From assembly GCA_028023455.1 (NCBI GenBank), contig JAQFVV010012395.1, positions 3,162,001 through 3,226,000 on the forward strand: DNA of 64,000 nucleotides, read 5' to 3'. The translations under genes and the position numbers were made by a program. Below, piece after piece: positions 14,400 through 27,200 of this stretch (the first letter of the stretch is position 1; the number at the start of each line of letters is the position of its first letter). Origin of the DNA: Epiperipatus broadwayi. Taxonomy: Eukaryota > Onychophora > Udeonychophora > Euonychophora > Peripatidae. A model generated the notes under the pieces. It did not search any database and was not told the origin of the DNA. It saw only the letters and a program-made list of their open reading frames with translations.

Positions 14400-14735
14400 A
14401 TGTATCACATGACCTATAAAACATTCTTTGATCTTAGCTTACACATATCTTGAGCAAATTCTTTTATTTTCCTACTCTTTATGGTAGTTTTTATTAAAGC
14501 TTTGTCCAATGCTTTCTTATCTAAATTTCTCTAAACTGGTTTCCAGCTTTTGACCTCCATCAGTTGAGGAGCTTTTTGAATTTTTTTGAACAGTTCACTT
14601 GGACCTTTTGGATTTATTGATTACTAAAGCTTACAAAAGATTGAAAATGAGTATAAAAGAATTTACTGATGAATAGCAATATGTGTAAGTTAAGATCATA
14701 TGGGGTCTTGACTCATGTGATGTGGTCAAAGAGTA
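14400..14735. repeat. Foldback element, diverged
   Basis: The ends are inverted repeats. On the left ATCACATGA, GATCTTAGCTTACACATAT and AAATTCTTTTAT occur in that order. On the right the reverse complement gives ATCACATGA, GATCTTAACTTACACATAT and AAATTCTTTTAT. The interior is not coding in any frame I could follow. No clear target-site duplication. Confidence 0.55.
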
Positions 14736-14739
14736 AAGG

Positions 14740-17535
14740 CAACAAAAGTTCTAAAAAAACTAAGGTTACTACTATATAAAAAAAACTGAATTGGTTTCAG
14801 ATCTATGTAATTATACAAACTAATAGGTTTGGATTGATAAAATTATAAAGTTTTTCAATTTGAGCTGATAGCATAATAGTATAACAAAAAGTAAAAAATG
14901 GATGCTGGCTGGAAAAGTGCATTAGATCCAAAATGTCCAAATTCACTGCTCAAAAAAAAATTCAAAAAGTTCCTTACTGATAAATGCCATAAGCTAAAAA
15001 TTAATTTGGGGATATTTGAATGGGGGAGCCACTGGATAAGAACAAGATGGCAAAAGAACAAGGAGAATAACTCATTGTATTTAAGAACTGAAATAAGTAC
15101 TGTGTTTAATCTTAGACATATAGAATTTTAAATAATATTTTGAAATGTTATGTTCTCTCATTTCTTTCAAAATGACTTATTATTTCGAACTTCCAATATT
15201 TAAGCTTTTGCATGTATTTCTTTACATGTTTGAACAAGAATTACTAGACATTCTTGAAATATTTTATCATTTGTTTATTTTAGTTTTTATAAATCCTTTT
15301 TATTATTGATAATGTATGATTATATATGATAATGCAATAAAAATGGTTTAATTTGAAGTCAAGAAAGCAGAAAAAAAAGTGTAGGCAGTATTTTGCAGGG
15401 TTTTTTTTGCAAGCATTAATATTCTTTTTAATTTGTTGTACTATATTTATCCCACAGTTTGATCTTCTTCCTCAACCATTATTTAAATTCAATAAGTACT
15501 CATTCCATAATTACCAATGAAATCATTTTTTAATTTACATTAAAAAAAAATCTGACATGTGCTTTTAAATCAAAAAAATATTATTTCTCTTGTGCTAATT
15601 GTAATTTATATATATTTAAGCATTTTGAACCTTTAATGAAGAAAATGTAACACTGTTTTTATTATTATAATTTGCTGATTATGCTTTTGACATTGATGGT
15701 CAGAATCATAGTGCTCGTATTTTGCCATAGGAAGCAGTGCAACATTTAAATAAAGTGCATGTTATGTAAATTCCTATTGGTCCAGCAAGAATAAATGTGA
15801 TTTACTCCAAGGGGGATGATAGGAAGTATAAATTCAAGAAACCATGGCTGTAAACAAAAAAGAATCCTGCATGTTCTTATCAAAAAAATTGAATATGTAA
15901 ATAGGGCATTTACATAATGCACACTTTCTTTAAATGTTATATTGCTTCCAGCAGCATTCTGTTCATTAATGTTGAAAGCATACTTAGCAAATTATAACAA
16001 CAATAAAAACAGCATTACCTTTTTTTGGTTAAATGTATGTTTTTCATTATGCTGCATTTTTGTGATATAATAAATGATAAAATTTGTATAGTTTTAACAT
16101 GAAGCATTCAAAATAATAGTAATAATCCAGTTTAACTATATGAAAAAAAGAGAAAATATTTTTTATTTGCAGCAAACTAATTTTATATATTTGTTTTATT
16201 GTTTAATGAAAAAAATGGGAATGGTAATATCTTTTTATTGTTTGCAGAAATGTTATTTGAGTACTTTATTCTATCCCTCAAATTTAAATAATAATTTAAC
16301 AATATAAAAGAAAAGGTTTTTTTTTTTTGCATTAATTAATAGCAGAATAAACCTTATTAATTATAAAATTGTTAATTATAGAGCATTCATTATTTTAAAT
16401 ACTGTTAGAAATATGATTTTTCAATTAACATACACTAATTTTCATTTTAAAAAATACATTTTTACATATCACACCAGCAAAGGTTAATTTTTTTTAAAAA
16501 AAGTGTAATTCAGCTTATGCAAAAAATTATAGGATGAATTCTTTATATAAATTGGTGACTTCTGGATACGTCATAAAAAACTTATTTTTTATTAAATTAG
16601 GAAACTGTTTTTCCAAGCAATATAAATAACATCTATGTAGATTTAGTTGACTTTTGATTTTTTAATATTTATTTCAATAAGAAGTTTTTCATTTTTTTTT
16701 TTAAAAAAATCATTATACTCATCGCCTTTAAAATAAAGTTTTTCAGGACTGCACATACAAAAAAAAAACAATTATTATTATAATGTTATTTTTTTTTTTG
16801 AACATTGTTCTTATTTTATATTTTCTGTTTATTTTTATATACTTGAAGAAAACTAGAATCTTTTTCTCCATTTTTTAAATATCTTTTTTCAGTTGTGTAA
16901 AGATAATAAATAATTAAAAACTTTTTAGATAAAGATTAGTCAAGGCACAAGTAAAAATTCATGGAGTTAATAAAAGATAATTTATATTAGGGAAATTAAA
17001 ATTGTCCGATAGTCTTGAATATGAATTGTCTGATGAAAAGAAATAATCTTACAAATGGTAAAATATAAATAATCATATCAAAGACAATCAAAAAGTAATT
17101 TTAATTTTCAAATCAAAGAGAAAAAAAAAATTGATAATATGAAAAATACTTTATTTTAAAGAAAAAAATTGAATTATCCAAAATCTTGCAATTTAAATTT
17201 ACTATTTATATAACCCAATCATTTTAAATTTTATATTAAGTACTATATGTTATTATCCACTTAAAAATAAATTTTATTGTATAATTTTTAATAGTTTATA
17301 AAATGATATTACAAGTAATTTAATTCTTAAATTTATTTATTTTTTATATATTTTTTTATTACTAAACATTATATAGCTATTCACAAAACAACCAAATTCA
17401 AAAATATTACTAAGATAATTAATTCATTAGCCAGATTTTCAAATAATTATTTAAACAAACTTGCAAATGACATTCACTTACTTTCTTTAATGCCAATCTA
17501 TTTGTCAGATTAAAAAATAACCACTTTTATCTGCT
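14740..17535. other. AT-rich sequence, no confident gene
   Basis: Near 14898-15131 both strands are open for about 70 codons, but neither peptide is recognisable and no splice context supports it. The rest is A/T homopolymer-rich sequence. Confidence 0.4.
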
Positions 17536-17919
17536 CTTGACTTTATTATCATCAACCATTATCAGTTTACTATGGGTTGAAGGTCTCTCCAATTTCAATC
17601 CATCTTCTCTGATTTCTAGCATCTCACTTTTTTATTTCATCCATTCATCTCATATGTAGTTTTCTTCTGACCCTTTTACAATCTCTTGGAATTCAATTTA
17701 AGATTTTAATTGTCCATCTATTATCATTTCTTCTAGCAATATGTCCAGCCCAACTACACTTCATTCTTTTAATTCTTTCAAAGATGTAAGTAACATCTGT
17801 TTGTTCTTTTACTCATATATTGCATTTTCAATCTCTTCTTGTTACTCCTAACATGCAACTCTTCGTACTTTTTTGAGTGATCTGAAGTCTCTGTATTGCT
17901 CTTCTATTAAATATCCAAG

Positions 17920-19000
17920 TCTCAGATCCATAAATAAGAATTGGTAAAACACATAGGCATATTTCCTTTTAATATTAAGTTATTTCTACTAAAAGGAATC
18001 CAACCAAATTTAATTCTATGATTAATTTCATCCATTATGTTTCCATCTGTAATAATAATCTGACCATGGTATTTGTAGATGTTAACTTCTTCTAACTCAT
18101 CATAATCAATCTTTATTTTCATCTTTTGAGAAAATCCATTGAACATTATTTTAGTCTTTTTCTTACTTTCATCTGATAACTCTTGCAATATTTCCCTGAA
18201 GCTCTGAAGCATTATTTGCAAAACCAATTACATCATCTGCAAAATCTAAATGACTTAAATAATCTCCATTTATTTTTACTCCTTTAGCTTCCCATTTTAA
18301 TCCACAAAATCCTTCTTTCAGCACTGTTGTAAAAAAATTTGGAGATATGGAGTCACCCTGTCTAAACGTTAACCTTCCTAGTATCATTATGTAATCTAAT
18401 TAATGCTGTCGCATTTTTATAAATATTCTTCAGAATAGGACAATATCCTGAATCTATATATACCTTGATGATCCAATGCTTTAATCATTGAAGAAATATT
18501 TATAGAATCAAATGCCTTTTCATAATCTACAAATCCAAGGCAAAATGGTGACTCATATTCATTGGTCCTTTCTATAATTCTCTAAATACTTGGGTATAAT
18601 CTATCATACTAAAACAACTTTTTTATTCAGCTTGTTCTCTTAGCTGGTTGAAATTCAATGTTCTCTGTGGATGAGTTGTAATTATCTTTGGTAAAAATTT
18701 TGTATAAAACTAATAAAAGCTAATAGATCTGTAATTTCTAATAACTTCTTTATCATCTTTTTTAAATATTAATACAGCATTCTTCTAATCATCTGATACA
18801 TCTTTATCATTTAGACATTTGGTATATAACTTTACCAAAAAAAATTCTATTTCTTCACCTGCTTCTTTTAATATTACCTGGAACTTTTCCTTTCTTCATA
18901 AAATTTAATTGCTTCTTCATTTAAAATTCTGGGCAATTCAGATGACATAATGGATCTAGGAAGTACTTGTTCTTTATTACTGTATAATTTTTGATAGAAC
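17920..19000 (-). pseudogene. RTE reverse transcriptase domain, broken
   Basis: Readable RT blocks on the minus strand include FRQGDSISP (usually GVRQGDSISP in the family) and the catalytic box LDFADDV, which keeps both aspartates. The post-RT thumb-like block KIMFNGFSQ follows. Upstream blocks equivalent to NYRPI, QAGF and DYEKAFD are recognisable by comparison with the 49 kb copy but contain stops and frameshifts. The enzyme would copy the element RNA at a nicked target. The plus-strand frame at 19107-19415 is an antisense shadow. Confidence 0.85.
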
Positions 19001-19539
19001 TCTTCTACCCATTTCATGATATCATCTCTCTTTTTAGTAATAGTTTTATCTTCTTTTCTTATACAGATGTAAGTTTTCTACCAATATTTATAATGTTTTT
19101 ACACTCTTGAGGCTTCTATTCTCTTCTATAGCTTTTCTTGCTAGTTCACAATTATACTTTCTTATATCATTATCAACTCTTTTTCGCACCATTTTACCAA
19201 ATTCAAGATATTCAATCCTTTTTAATGCATCATTTTTATATATTTTTATATTCCTTCTTTTCTTCATAAATTCTCTAGTCTCAGTCGAAATTTTATTGGT
19301 CAGTTGCTGCTTTTTTCTACCAACTATCTTTGTTGCAGTTTTTAAAAGTGTATCACTTATTTTCTCAGTAATTTCATTCGAATTTAAATCATGTTCAAAA
19401 TCTACTAATACTTGAAACTGATTTGCAAATTCTAATTTAAATTCATTAAAATGTTTCTAAAGATTAGGAATATCAACTGTAAGTATTGTTTTTCTTAATA
19501 ATTTTTGTCTCTCTACTTTTGCATTAATATGTATCTTAC

Positions 19540-20245
19540 ATCTTATTAATCAATGATCACTTCCTGTGTAGAATTTATTAAGAACATTACAATCTTGAAA
19601 TATATATTTTCTGTTAGTCAAAATATAATCCAATTCTGCTGTACCTTCATTTGGATGCTTCCATGTACATTTCCTTTTAACATTTTTTTCAAAAAAGAAT
19701 TCATAATAAAATGTTTTTTTTTTCTGCAAACTCCACAAGCCTATGTCCTCTCTCATTTCTATTTCTATAACCAAATTTACCTCCAGCACTTTCATCTTTT
19801 ATTTGTTTCCCAATTCTAGCATTTAAGTCTCACATAAAAATTTTAAAATGTTATTTAGTCTGATCAAAAGTCTTTTGTTCATCCATATAAAAATCTTCTA
19901 CTACTTCATCACTATAAGAACTTGTTGGGGGGCATAAACTTGAATTATCTGCATTTGGTATCTGCTATTACATTGACTAACTAATCTTACCACTTTTTAT
20001 TTATAATGAATCCTATTCTACTTGTAATTCCAATATTTGTGCTTTGTAATAGAATACATGTCCACTTTTTAAATCAATTGTCTCCTCACCTTTTCTTCTA
20101 ACCATAAAGTCCAATAATGCTATCCCATTTAATATAAGACAATTTTTTTCCAGTTCTTGCAATCTTCCTTCACTTGAAAGAGATCTGCAGTTGTAAATAC
20201 TTAAATGAAAAGTGATCATCAAATGGCAGCCTGCCATCCACAATC
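19540..20245 (-). pseudogene. RTE APE-type endonuclease domain, broken
   Basis: Minus-strand frames read, in order: CRSLSSEGRLQELE, then VRRKGEETIDLKSGHVFYY, an IQVYAP-like block, and a (G)DLNARIG-like block. The C-terminal block is TWKHPNEGTAELDYILTN followed by a GSDH motif. These are the conserved blocks of the AP-endonuclease-like domain that nicks target DNA for target-primed reverse transcription. The blocks lie in different frames, so the gene is a pseudogene. It lies just upstream of the RT remnant of the same element. Confidence 0.85.
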
Positions 20246-20339
20246 AGGAGATTCTTAGCACCCTCCACTTTCGGTCACCAATCACTCACTGCCTTGGCTG
20301 GTGACTTTACAGTCTCCTGAGAATAAGGGCCATGAGTTG

Positions 20340-21905
20340 TTTTTGTTTGTCATGATTGTATTTATCTATTAGAAAAAAAATTTCATTTATACACATATTC
20401 ATTCTATCTTATCAGACAACTGAGAAGAAAGACCATGGTGTTTTTTGATCTTAAGCTAATAAACTCACCATGCTAGCTAATTTGTGTTGGTGAGCCACCC
20501 ATCCTTGTTCATGTACTATGTGAATAATCACATAGTAGTAACAGCTGCAGTGACAAGAACATATGGAGTGGATATTGTAGGAATTTACTCTGCTCAGTTT
20601 TTTTTTAAGGCATACAAAAGGAATCAAAGGGTTTCCTTTAAGTTAATTGCGAACTCCTTTCTGCAGCCTTGACTTTATATGTAATAATAAATCAGACATT
20701 GATGCTAGAAAAGACTGAAACTTTTTATTAGTTGCAATTTTTGTTTTCATGTTAATCAAATCGGATTTTAGTTTAAATATTAATACAGATGAAATTCTAA
20801 TAATTTTAACAAGCCCATAAATAACTTAACAGCATATCATATGTGTAATAGGGTAATATAAATGTATTTGTGGATCAATTAAATTAAAATTGTTAGAACT
20901 TTATTTGAATTAATATTTGAAACTTATAAGCTGATTTATTTAATATAAAAACAAAAATCACCACTAATAAAAAAAAAAAGGGAGAAGTCAATGCTTGATT
21001 TAAGATCAATAAAATGGTCATTTTTATCTAATAAATACATTGACATTGAAAGTGTATTCTTTGGGAATCTGATTTGTCAGTTATCGTAATAAGATTTTCA
21101 GATTTGATTGTTTTTTGAATAGGTTTACATTACCAGTGTTACATATATGGTGGTGGTAATTTTTTTTTTGCTTAAGGAACTCTCTTTTGATCAATCTTGG
21201 CTTTTTCTTCTGGTTTTAAAAGTCTATCTCTGTTCAATTGACTATATGAATTTTTGTCTGTTAATAAAAGTAGAAATGATTATTAAAGCAATGATTTTTG
21301 GAAATATCTTCTTTTAAATATCTGTTACTTTGATTGCTGTTTTTTTAATCATCTAGTGTCCCATGTGTGTTGTTAATTAATGAGTAGTTTAATTTCGTAA
21401 TTCTCATATCATTTATCGAACTACAAGGGATTTACTTTAACCAGGATTTATTTTTTGTTAGCTTTTAAATATATTTTTATACTATTCGAATATAATTCAT
21501 GAGTTTATAAATAATTTAATTATAAAATGTTAATATTTATAATCAATACATTATAATTTGAATTACAGGTTTCAATATTGAATCTATGCATTAATAAATC
21601 TATTTGTCTTTCTTGAAAAAATATATTAAAACAAATTGTAATATTAAAATTAATGTTGACATGTGGAAACAATTTCTTTCCAACATAAAACAAAATATTA
21701 ATTTACTTTAATTTGAATTCACTATCTAACATTAATTGGAGGAGACTAGAAAGAAATATTTTTTTTATATTTTGGTCCAAGTATAAATATGTGTTACATA
21801 CACACACTACTATGTAAACAAAGTTTATATATCGTTTAACCTTTTACTATAGTCATATTATGATTTTCACATTTATTGAGTAGATAAGCGATTTAAACAT
21901 ACCTT
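20340..21905. other. Intergenic sequence, no gene seen
   Basis: AT-rich with a short GC-richer patch near 20480-20670. A 62-codon frame there has no recognisable domain or splice context. Nothing else supportable. Confidence 0.4.
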
Positions 21906-21910
21906 TTTTT

Positions 21911-22405
21911 TTCCTCAGTGATGAAAGCTTTTATTAATCAAAAACACAAAATACACAACAGTTAAAAAAGGTTTAGAAAGGGATAATTACATGGCAAATG
22001 AAATTCAAGTCCAATATGGTGAAAGGGAGGGGAATACATATGAAATGGGAAAGGGATATGGAAAGGGTGTGTAGTCCAGGCAAAGAAGATTTGTAAGGAG
22101 CAATGTTGAGAGGCTTGGTTGCTCTGATGGATTGATAGGAGGATCCATATGTGGCATGAATTCTGGAGGAATGTTAAGTCTTTAGAGGTTTCAGGGATGG
22201 ATGAGGAGATTTCTGAGTTATGCTTAGATGCAACAGGCTGATTTTTGTCTTTTGTAGCTGGGTAGTTTTCGTTTTTTTTTGTTGTACTCGGAGTGGCATT
22301 GTGATTGGTCATGTTGTTCTTTTTGAGTTGCTTTTTACCTTTGATAGAGCAAACCACAGCCTGAAAGGGAGGAGGATCCAGAAGGCAAGGAGATAGAGAC
22401 TGAAA
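21911..22405 (-). CDS. Poly(A)-ended ORF: terminal exon or retrocopy
   Basis: On the minus strand an acceptor-like TTTATTTCAG at about 22406 is followed by some 148 open codons to a stop at 21962. An AATAAA signal comes next, then a run of nine A near 21911. The peptide starts with a proline-rich block and QAVVCSIKGKKQLKKNN. A Ser/Thr/Lys-rich linker follows, and the tail is rich in His/Pro/Phe. No domain is recognised. The tail may be out of frame, since another frame is also open there. A genomic A-run after AATAAA argues for retroposition (processed pseudogene or LINE 3' end). The acceptor argues for a real last exon. I cannot choose. Confidence 0.4.
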
Positions 22406-22479
22406 TAAATTCTTTCGTGATTATGTTTTTATTTTAAGACTTGTTTGAAACTCAGTTTGGATAAAATTTGTGTAATTTT

Positions 22480-23110
22480 AAAGATTTTAGTTTATGTTGT
22501 TTAGATTTTTTCCCCTTTTTACCCTGCTAGGGGCAGCGGCCAACTTTAAACCATTTGAAAGAATGAAAAGTAATATGAAGAAAACAATTTTGAAATGGAA
22601 AAATTAAATATATTGATGTAAAAGCAAAAAAAAAAACACTGGAAATCTTGTTATTTATAATTTTTGTTGAGTAATGAGAAAATTGAGTAGAATTCTAGGC
22701 GGTTAGTTACCCCAGAGGAGGGGGTGTCTGAGAAATAGGATTGTTGAAAATGGCCTAAATAACTGGAACAACACACCGAAAACTTTAAAAACAAGTTTTG
22801 AGTGATAGGGAACTTGGAGTAGGAGAACTAATTAAGATTCTAAGAGGGAATAAAACCCTTTATTGTCCATGAAACAATTGAACCTCTCGCCAAATAGAGG
22901 GAGAAATGAGGTAGTTAAATGCTGATAAGCACAAGGTAGATATAGGGAAATTGTATTAAAAATGTGCTAAAACTGAGTTTTAGTGAATGAAAGAGTACAT
23001 TAGCAACAAAATAAGGACTCTAAAGAGCCAAATAAATAAAAAAGACACCTTTCATTGCTGCAACACCAACTTTTTAGAACCATTCTGTGCAAGCTGTGAG
23101 GAGGATGGCT
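22480..23110. other. GC-richer unrecognised sequence
   Basis: Composition here is clearly less A/T-rich than the flanks, with blocks such as GCTAGGGGCAGCGGCCAAC and CCCCAGAGGAGGGGGTGT. Minus-strand frames are partly open but broken and match no family I know. It may be part of the same insertion as the poly(A)-ended sequence just to the left. Confidence 0.3.
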
Positions 23111-23230
23111 TTCCAGTAAATATACCTTTGTCTCACTTTTCAATAATATTGTCATGAATTATAATCTGTTTCAATATAAATTTACTTCCGTGTAAAACTT
23201 GTTATAGCTTAATCATTATTTTATATTAAT

Positions 23231-23590
23231 TGTAAGGGACTTGAACTCAGACTTTCAAGCTATCCATTGCCATCCAATCCATCTTATGCAACAGATATAC
23301 ACATGAACACATACGTGTGAAAAGGATAAATGATCTCCAATGTATGTATTTTGTGCTGAACTAGCTCTCATCAGTTGGTTCAGATCATCATCTCCCAAAC
23401 ATATATACAATCAGTGCTCACTTTATATTAAGACACCAAATCGTGAGTGATGGTTCAGCATGAAATATGTATATTGGAGATCATTTATCTTCTTCACCTG
23501 TATGTGGTCATGTGTATCAATTGTATAAGATGGAGCAGATGGCATTGGAGAGCATGAAGTTGAGTTCAAGTCCCTTACAATTACATTAAG
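23231..23590. mobile_element. Retrozyme-like palindrome, decayed (family 2 relative)
   Basis: Inverted arms start at TTGTAAGGGACTTGAACTCA and end with its near-perfect reverse complement. Each arm carries a hammerhead-like remnant related to those at 58-59 kb. The left arm is read on the minus strand and keeps a perfect CTGATGA core. Its second core box is AAAA instead of GAAA. The right arm is read on the plus strand and keeps GAAA but has lost CTGATGA. The locus is therefore an older, mostly inactive copy. No target-site duplication was certain. Confidence 0.65.
23314..23395 (-). ncRNA. Hammerhead ribozyme remnant, minus strand
   Basis: On the minus strand CTGATGA is preceded by CCAA and followed by a short hairpin with AGCT and AGC, then AAAA where GAAA is required. 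Downstream TTGG pairs with CCAA, and GATCAT pairs with an upstream ATGATC. That second helix corresponds to GATAATC/GATTATC in the 58-59 kb copies, so pairing survived base changes. The altered core box and a broken stem III predict loss of cleavage. Confidence 0.6.
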
Positions 23591-24091
23591 TTTAGTATAG
23601 ACAATATACATGTATTTGAATATTTTATATTAAATTATTTATTTTTATTAATTTTGAATAATTATATAAATATATAAATCATAGTAGGCTTTAAGTTTTA
23701 AAAAAACATTAAATAGTAAATAAATTATAAAAGCACTTTTAATTATTATTTAAATAATTGACATCGGGTTCTTCAATTTATTTACTGTTTAATGCTTTTT
23801 TATTATATATATATACACACACACGATTATAAAGATATTGATGCCTCTTACTGAAACCATTGATCATATCTAATAAATATAAATTATGCTCTTCTCTATT
23901 TAAACCGCTTTTATTTTTATAGTTATTTTGCACACATACACTATATCTATTAATCTATCTATATATGCATATAAAACTCAAAAGAGAAAGTATGCATAAT
24001 GAAACTAAAACATTTAATTTTTTATCGTGTTAATTTTTACACAAATGCACATACACACAAAAAAATATAGTAGCATTTAATTTTTTTGCAG

Positions 24092-24182
24092 ATTGGAGCA
24101 TTTTGTATGTAATCATCATAGTTTTTTTATTGGTCATTGCTTTTGCTGGTCTTTTGTGGGGAATAATATGCTTGGGCAAAAA
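24092..24182 (+). CDS. Possible internal exon with transmembrane helix
   Basis: A T-rich acceptor ending TTTTTTTGCAG is followed by 91 bases with one fully open frame, then a consensus donor AA|GTAAGTG. The frame begins with two bases finishing a split codon and leaves two bases for the next exon. It encodes WSILYVIIIVFLLVIAF followed by a Gly/Leu/Trp-containing stretch ending CLGKK. That is a single hydrophobic helix with a basic stop-transfer end, as in type I receptors and adhesion molecules. I could not find flanking exons. T-rich DNA encodes hydrophobic residues by chance, so the splice sites carry the argument. Confidence 0.42.
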
Positions 24183-24186
24183 GTAA

Positions 24187-24210
24187 GTGTATATATATAT
24201 ATATATATCT
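24187..24210 (+). repeat. (TA)n microsatellite
   Basis: An alternating T/A run directly after the donor site at 24183. Similar short (TA)n tracts occur near 42585-42602 and 57190-57206. Confidence 0.85.
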
Positions 24211-24214
24211 GTGT

Positions 24215-27200
24215 TCACGCACACATAAACACTGGAATAATGTATTGATTGATAAACACATTTCTTAATGTACTCCTAACTAATCTTTATTAAATATACG
24301 GCTGCCAAAGTTTATATAGTTGATTGTTACTTTTGAATATCATAGATATTAACTTGTCCACCATTTCCTTAACCTTCCATGTAGGATGTGATGTTGGCCA
24401 AATTAGGTATTATTTCTAACTCTTCTCTATTCTTTTTCTCATTTTATTCTTTCTCTCTCTCTCTTTTAACTTTGTCTTCAGTTATTTAATTTGGAATAGG
24501 ACTTTGTTATCTTGAACTTTCCATGCCATAAATCATTTTTGCAAGAATTATAATTAAGAGATTGTGTATTGTGCAAGCACACTGCTATCCTTTAATTACT
24601 TACACATCTATTTTGATTCTAATATTTCTTTTGTATGCAAATAGTTTGAGAGAAAGTATTATTACTGGTGATGGAAATGTGAATTATTCTGAATGAAAAC
24701 AGGGTAAACAGATTTTTATTTTTATGATATTGATCTTTAGGAATAGCTTTATTGGTGAGTGGGTTTCAGGATGCAATATCAAAGCAAATGCAAAAACTTC
24801 ATATTTATGTTGTTGATTGCACTATTTTTGATTATCCAACTCTGATATACTGAATGTTCTTGATGTTAAATACAGCCTGTAAAGAATTATTTTTAGTAAT
24901 TAACATTTGCAAAAATCAAATACTGTGTTAACCAATAATAGGAGGAATATCTTCAGTACCATTTGCATTGAGTAGTTACTAACTTGAGAATGTTGATCAT
25001 CTGTTTACGTAGAATAACTCACATGGATATTGAGGCATCGCATTGAATCCAGTAAGCCTTGGCTACCTTTAGCAAAAATAAAATAGGTTATTTTATCCTA
25101 GTGATATAGCTACTTCAATTTGTGTAACAGTAAAACATGAATATTCTTAGAACCTTATAAAGTAAAGGTATTGGATAATTTTACTTTAAGGATGCTCATA
25201 ATTTTCTAAAAACATGATTGTAAGAGCTGGTGACTGAGGGACATATTCTTTAATCTGCTAATATCATTGCACATAGAAAAAACAAATACTCATATTATTC
25301 AATTGGATCCTACATAAACCCAATAATGCAATTGTTACTGCATGTTTTATATTATTTAGATGTCAGAAAAAATATGAATTCATTTTTCCATTTGTTCACA
25401 GTTAAACTTTCATACCAGTTGGTGCCACAATTATTTTGGATTTGTAAACATTAGCTGACAAGTGTTGGCTTTTAATGTCATTGTATTGGATCTCTGATTG
25501 TAAGGACACAGCTTCATGGAATTATTTAGATAAAATGGATGAAAAGTACAAGACTTCTCACAAAGCTATTTTATTTCAGAACATGAACATGTCTTTTATA
25601 GGAAATATAGATCTAATTTTTATTATAATGCTGATTTAATAATTATTTAAAGAAATGCTATATTGATTCCTTTTATTACGAGATATAGCTGAGGATAGAA
25701 TAAAATTTAGAACCACAACAAGTCAAGATTCTTTAAATCTTTCAGTAAGAGAAATTTGCTTTGCAATAAATTAAAAGACACCAACAACAAAATTAAAGAA
25801 TCAATGTGTAATATGTGTGGCTAATGGATTGGTTTGTTTACTATTTCTAATATTTGTTTGAAAATTTTCGATGATGGCATTTTATTTATTATCATATATT
25901 GAGCTATTTTCACTTTCTAGTTGAACTGTTGAATGTTTTTAGAAAAAATTGATTTTATTTATACTTTTTAAAATACATTCAACTATTAGTAATAGCACAC
26001 AATTTAGCATAGAACTTACTGACCTGGGCATTTTTATTACCAGTTGAATGTATATGGTACAAGTTTGAATTTTTGTAAAAAAGATTTAATGATCAACTAG
26101 ATGATGGACATAGTCCAACATAAAACTCTAAAAATGATTTTTCTAATTTTTTTGTTCATTTTTTTTGGCCTCTCTCATTTTTTTGAATTTTAAAATGACT
26201 GTATTTATTTACAAGTGGCCGATATTTATGATGACAAAATGCCCATATATGTGTGCATATGAATATATAAGTTCAAATGCATGTGATAAATATATGTAAC
26301 CAATCATATCTTTCAAGCTCGTAACAAGCTTAGAGGATTGCATTACACAGCAGAAAGATTTGATTAGTTACAAATATATACATATTTAACAATATCACAA
26401 AAATATATTGTTTTTAAAGAATTATATAGATTTTCTTCATATTAAAAAGTTCAATAATGGCATTATTTTTTATAGTGATTTTTCAGTTTTAGATGGTGAA
26501 AAGTGTAATTAAATATACACAATCATATATATATGAAGAAAAATATTTGTAGAGCCTATGGTAATTAAATCAGTATTTGTACATAATTGCTATACTATTT
26601 CAGACCAGATACTGATGATTTAATGTTTGCATATTTAATTGGTTTGGAAAACTTTAAATAAGAAACAGTATATACATTATTAAATGGTTGGAAGTCTTAA
26701 TGCTATTATGGGCAAAAGTTTGCACTAAAATATCAACTAACTGTTTATATGTAATAGTCTTAAGACTATCAACTACTATCTAATCTACAATATCTGATCA
26801 ATCTTCTCACATTATGAATGTCTTTCAGGTAAATGTTGCCAATATGAAATAGAACTCAGCCAAATTTTACTTTATATACAAGTACATTCATAAATATATT
26901 AGCAAGGAAGTTTTTTTATTATTATTGATTGCTCTACAGTTACATAATTCAAAATGACCATTAAACCATGAATATTTATTATCTGAAGTTGCCATTCTTT
27001 AAAGAATAAGTGAAGCTTCATTTTCAAAATGTCAGATTTTTTAATGAATAGCATGATATTATAGTTTTATTTATTCTGCATTTTTAATAATTAACTATAA
27101 ATATAGGATTGATGTTCATTGGGTATTAATTTGTAAGGCTTAAATATATCAATGTTTTGTAAATGATTGTAGATGTTCAGAATTATGCCCATAGTAATGC

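Larger units (their letters stand above)
17541..20330 (-). mobile_element. RTE-type non-LTR retrotransposon, dead
   Basis: A near full-length LINE lies on the minus strand, with an APE-like endonuclease then a reverse transcriptase in the usual RTE order. It ends near 17541 in a TTGATGAT-like tail. A second, 5'-truncated copy at 49103-50468 matches its RT half closely and ends in the same GATGATGAT motif, which defines the 3' end. Many stop codons and frameshifts break both domains, so it cannot encode active protein. The 5' end near 20330 is approximate. Confidence 0.85.

Noticed and set aside
14855-15131. Overlapping frames on both strands
   Set aside because: No recognisable domain on either strand and no splice sites; not enough to call a gene.
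19107-19415. Plus-strand 102-codon open frame
   Set aside because: It is the antisense of the RTE element between its endonuclease and RT parts; hydrophobic because the sense strand is A-rich.
26612-26640. CTGATGA on the plus strand
   Set aside because: No stem II hairpin and no GAAA follow; chance occurrence.
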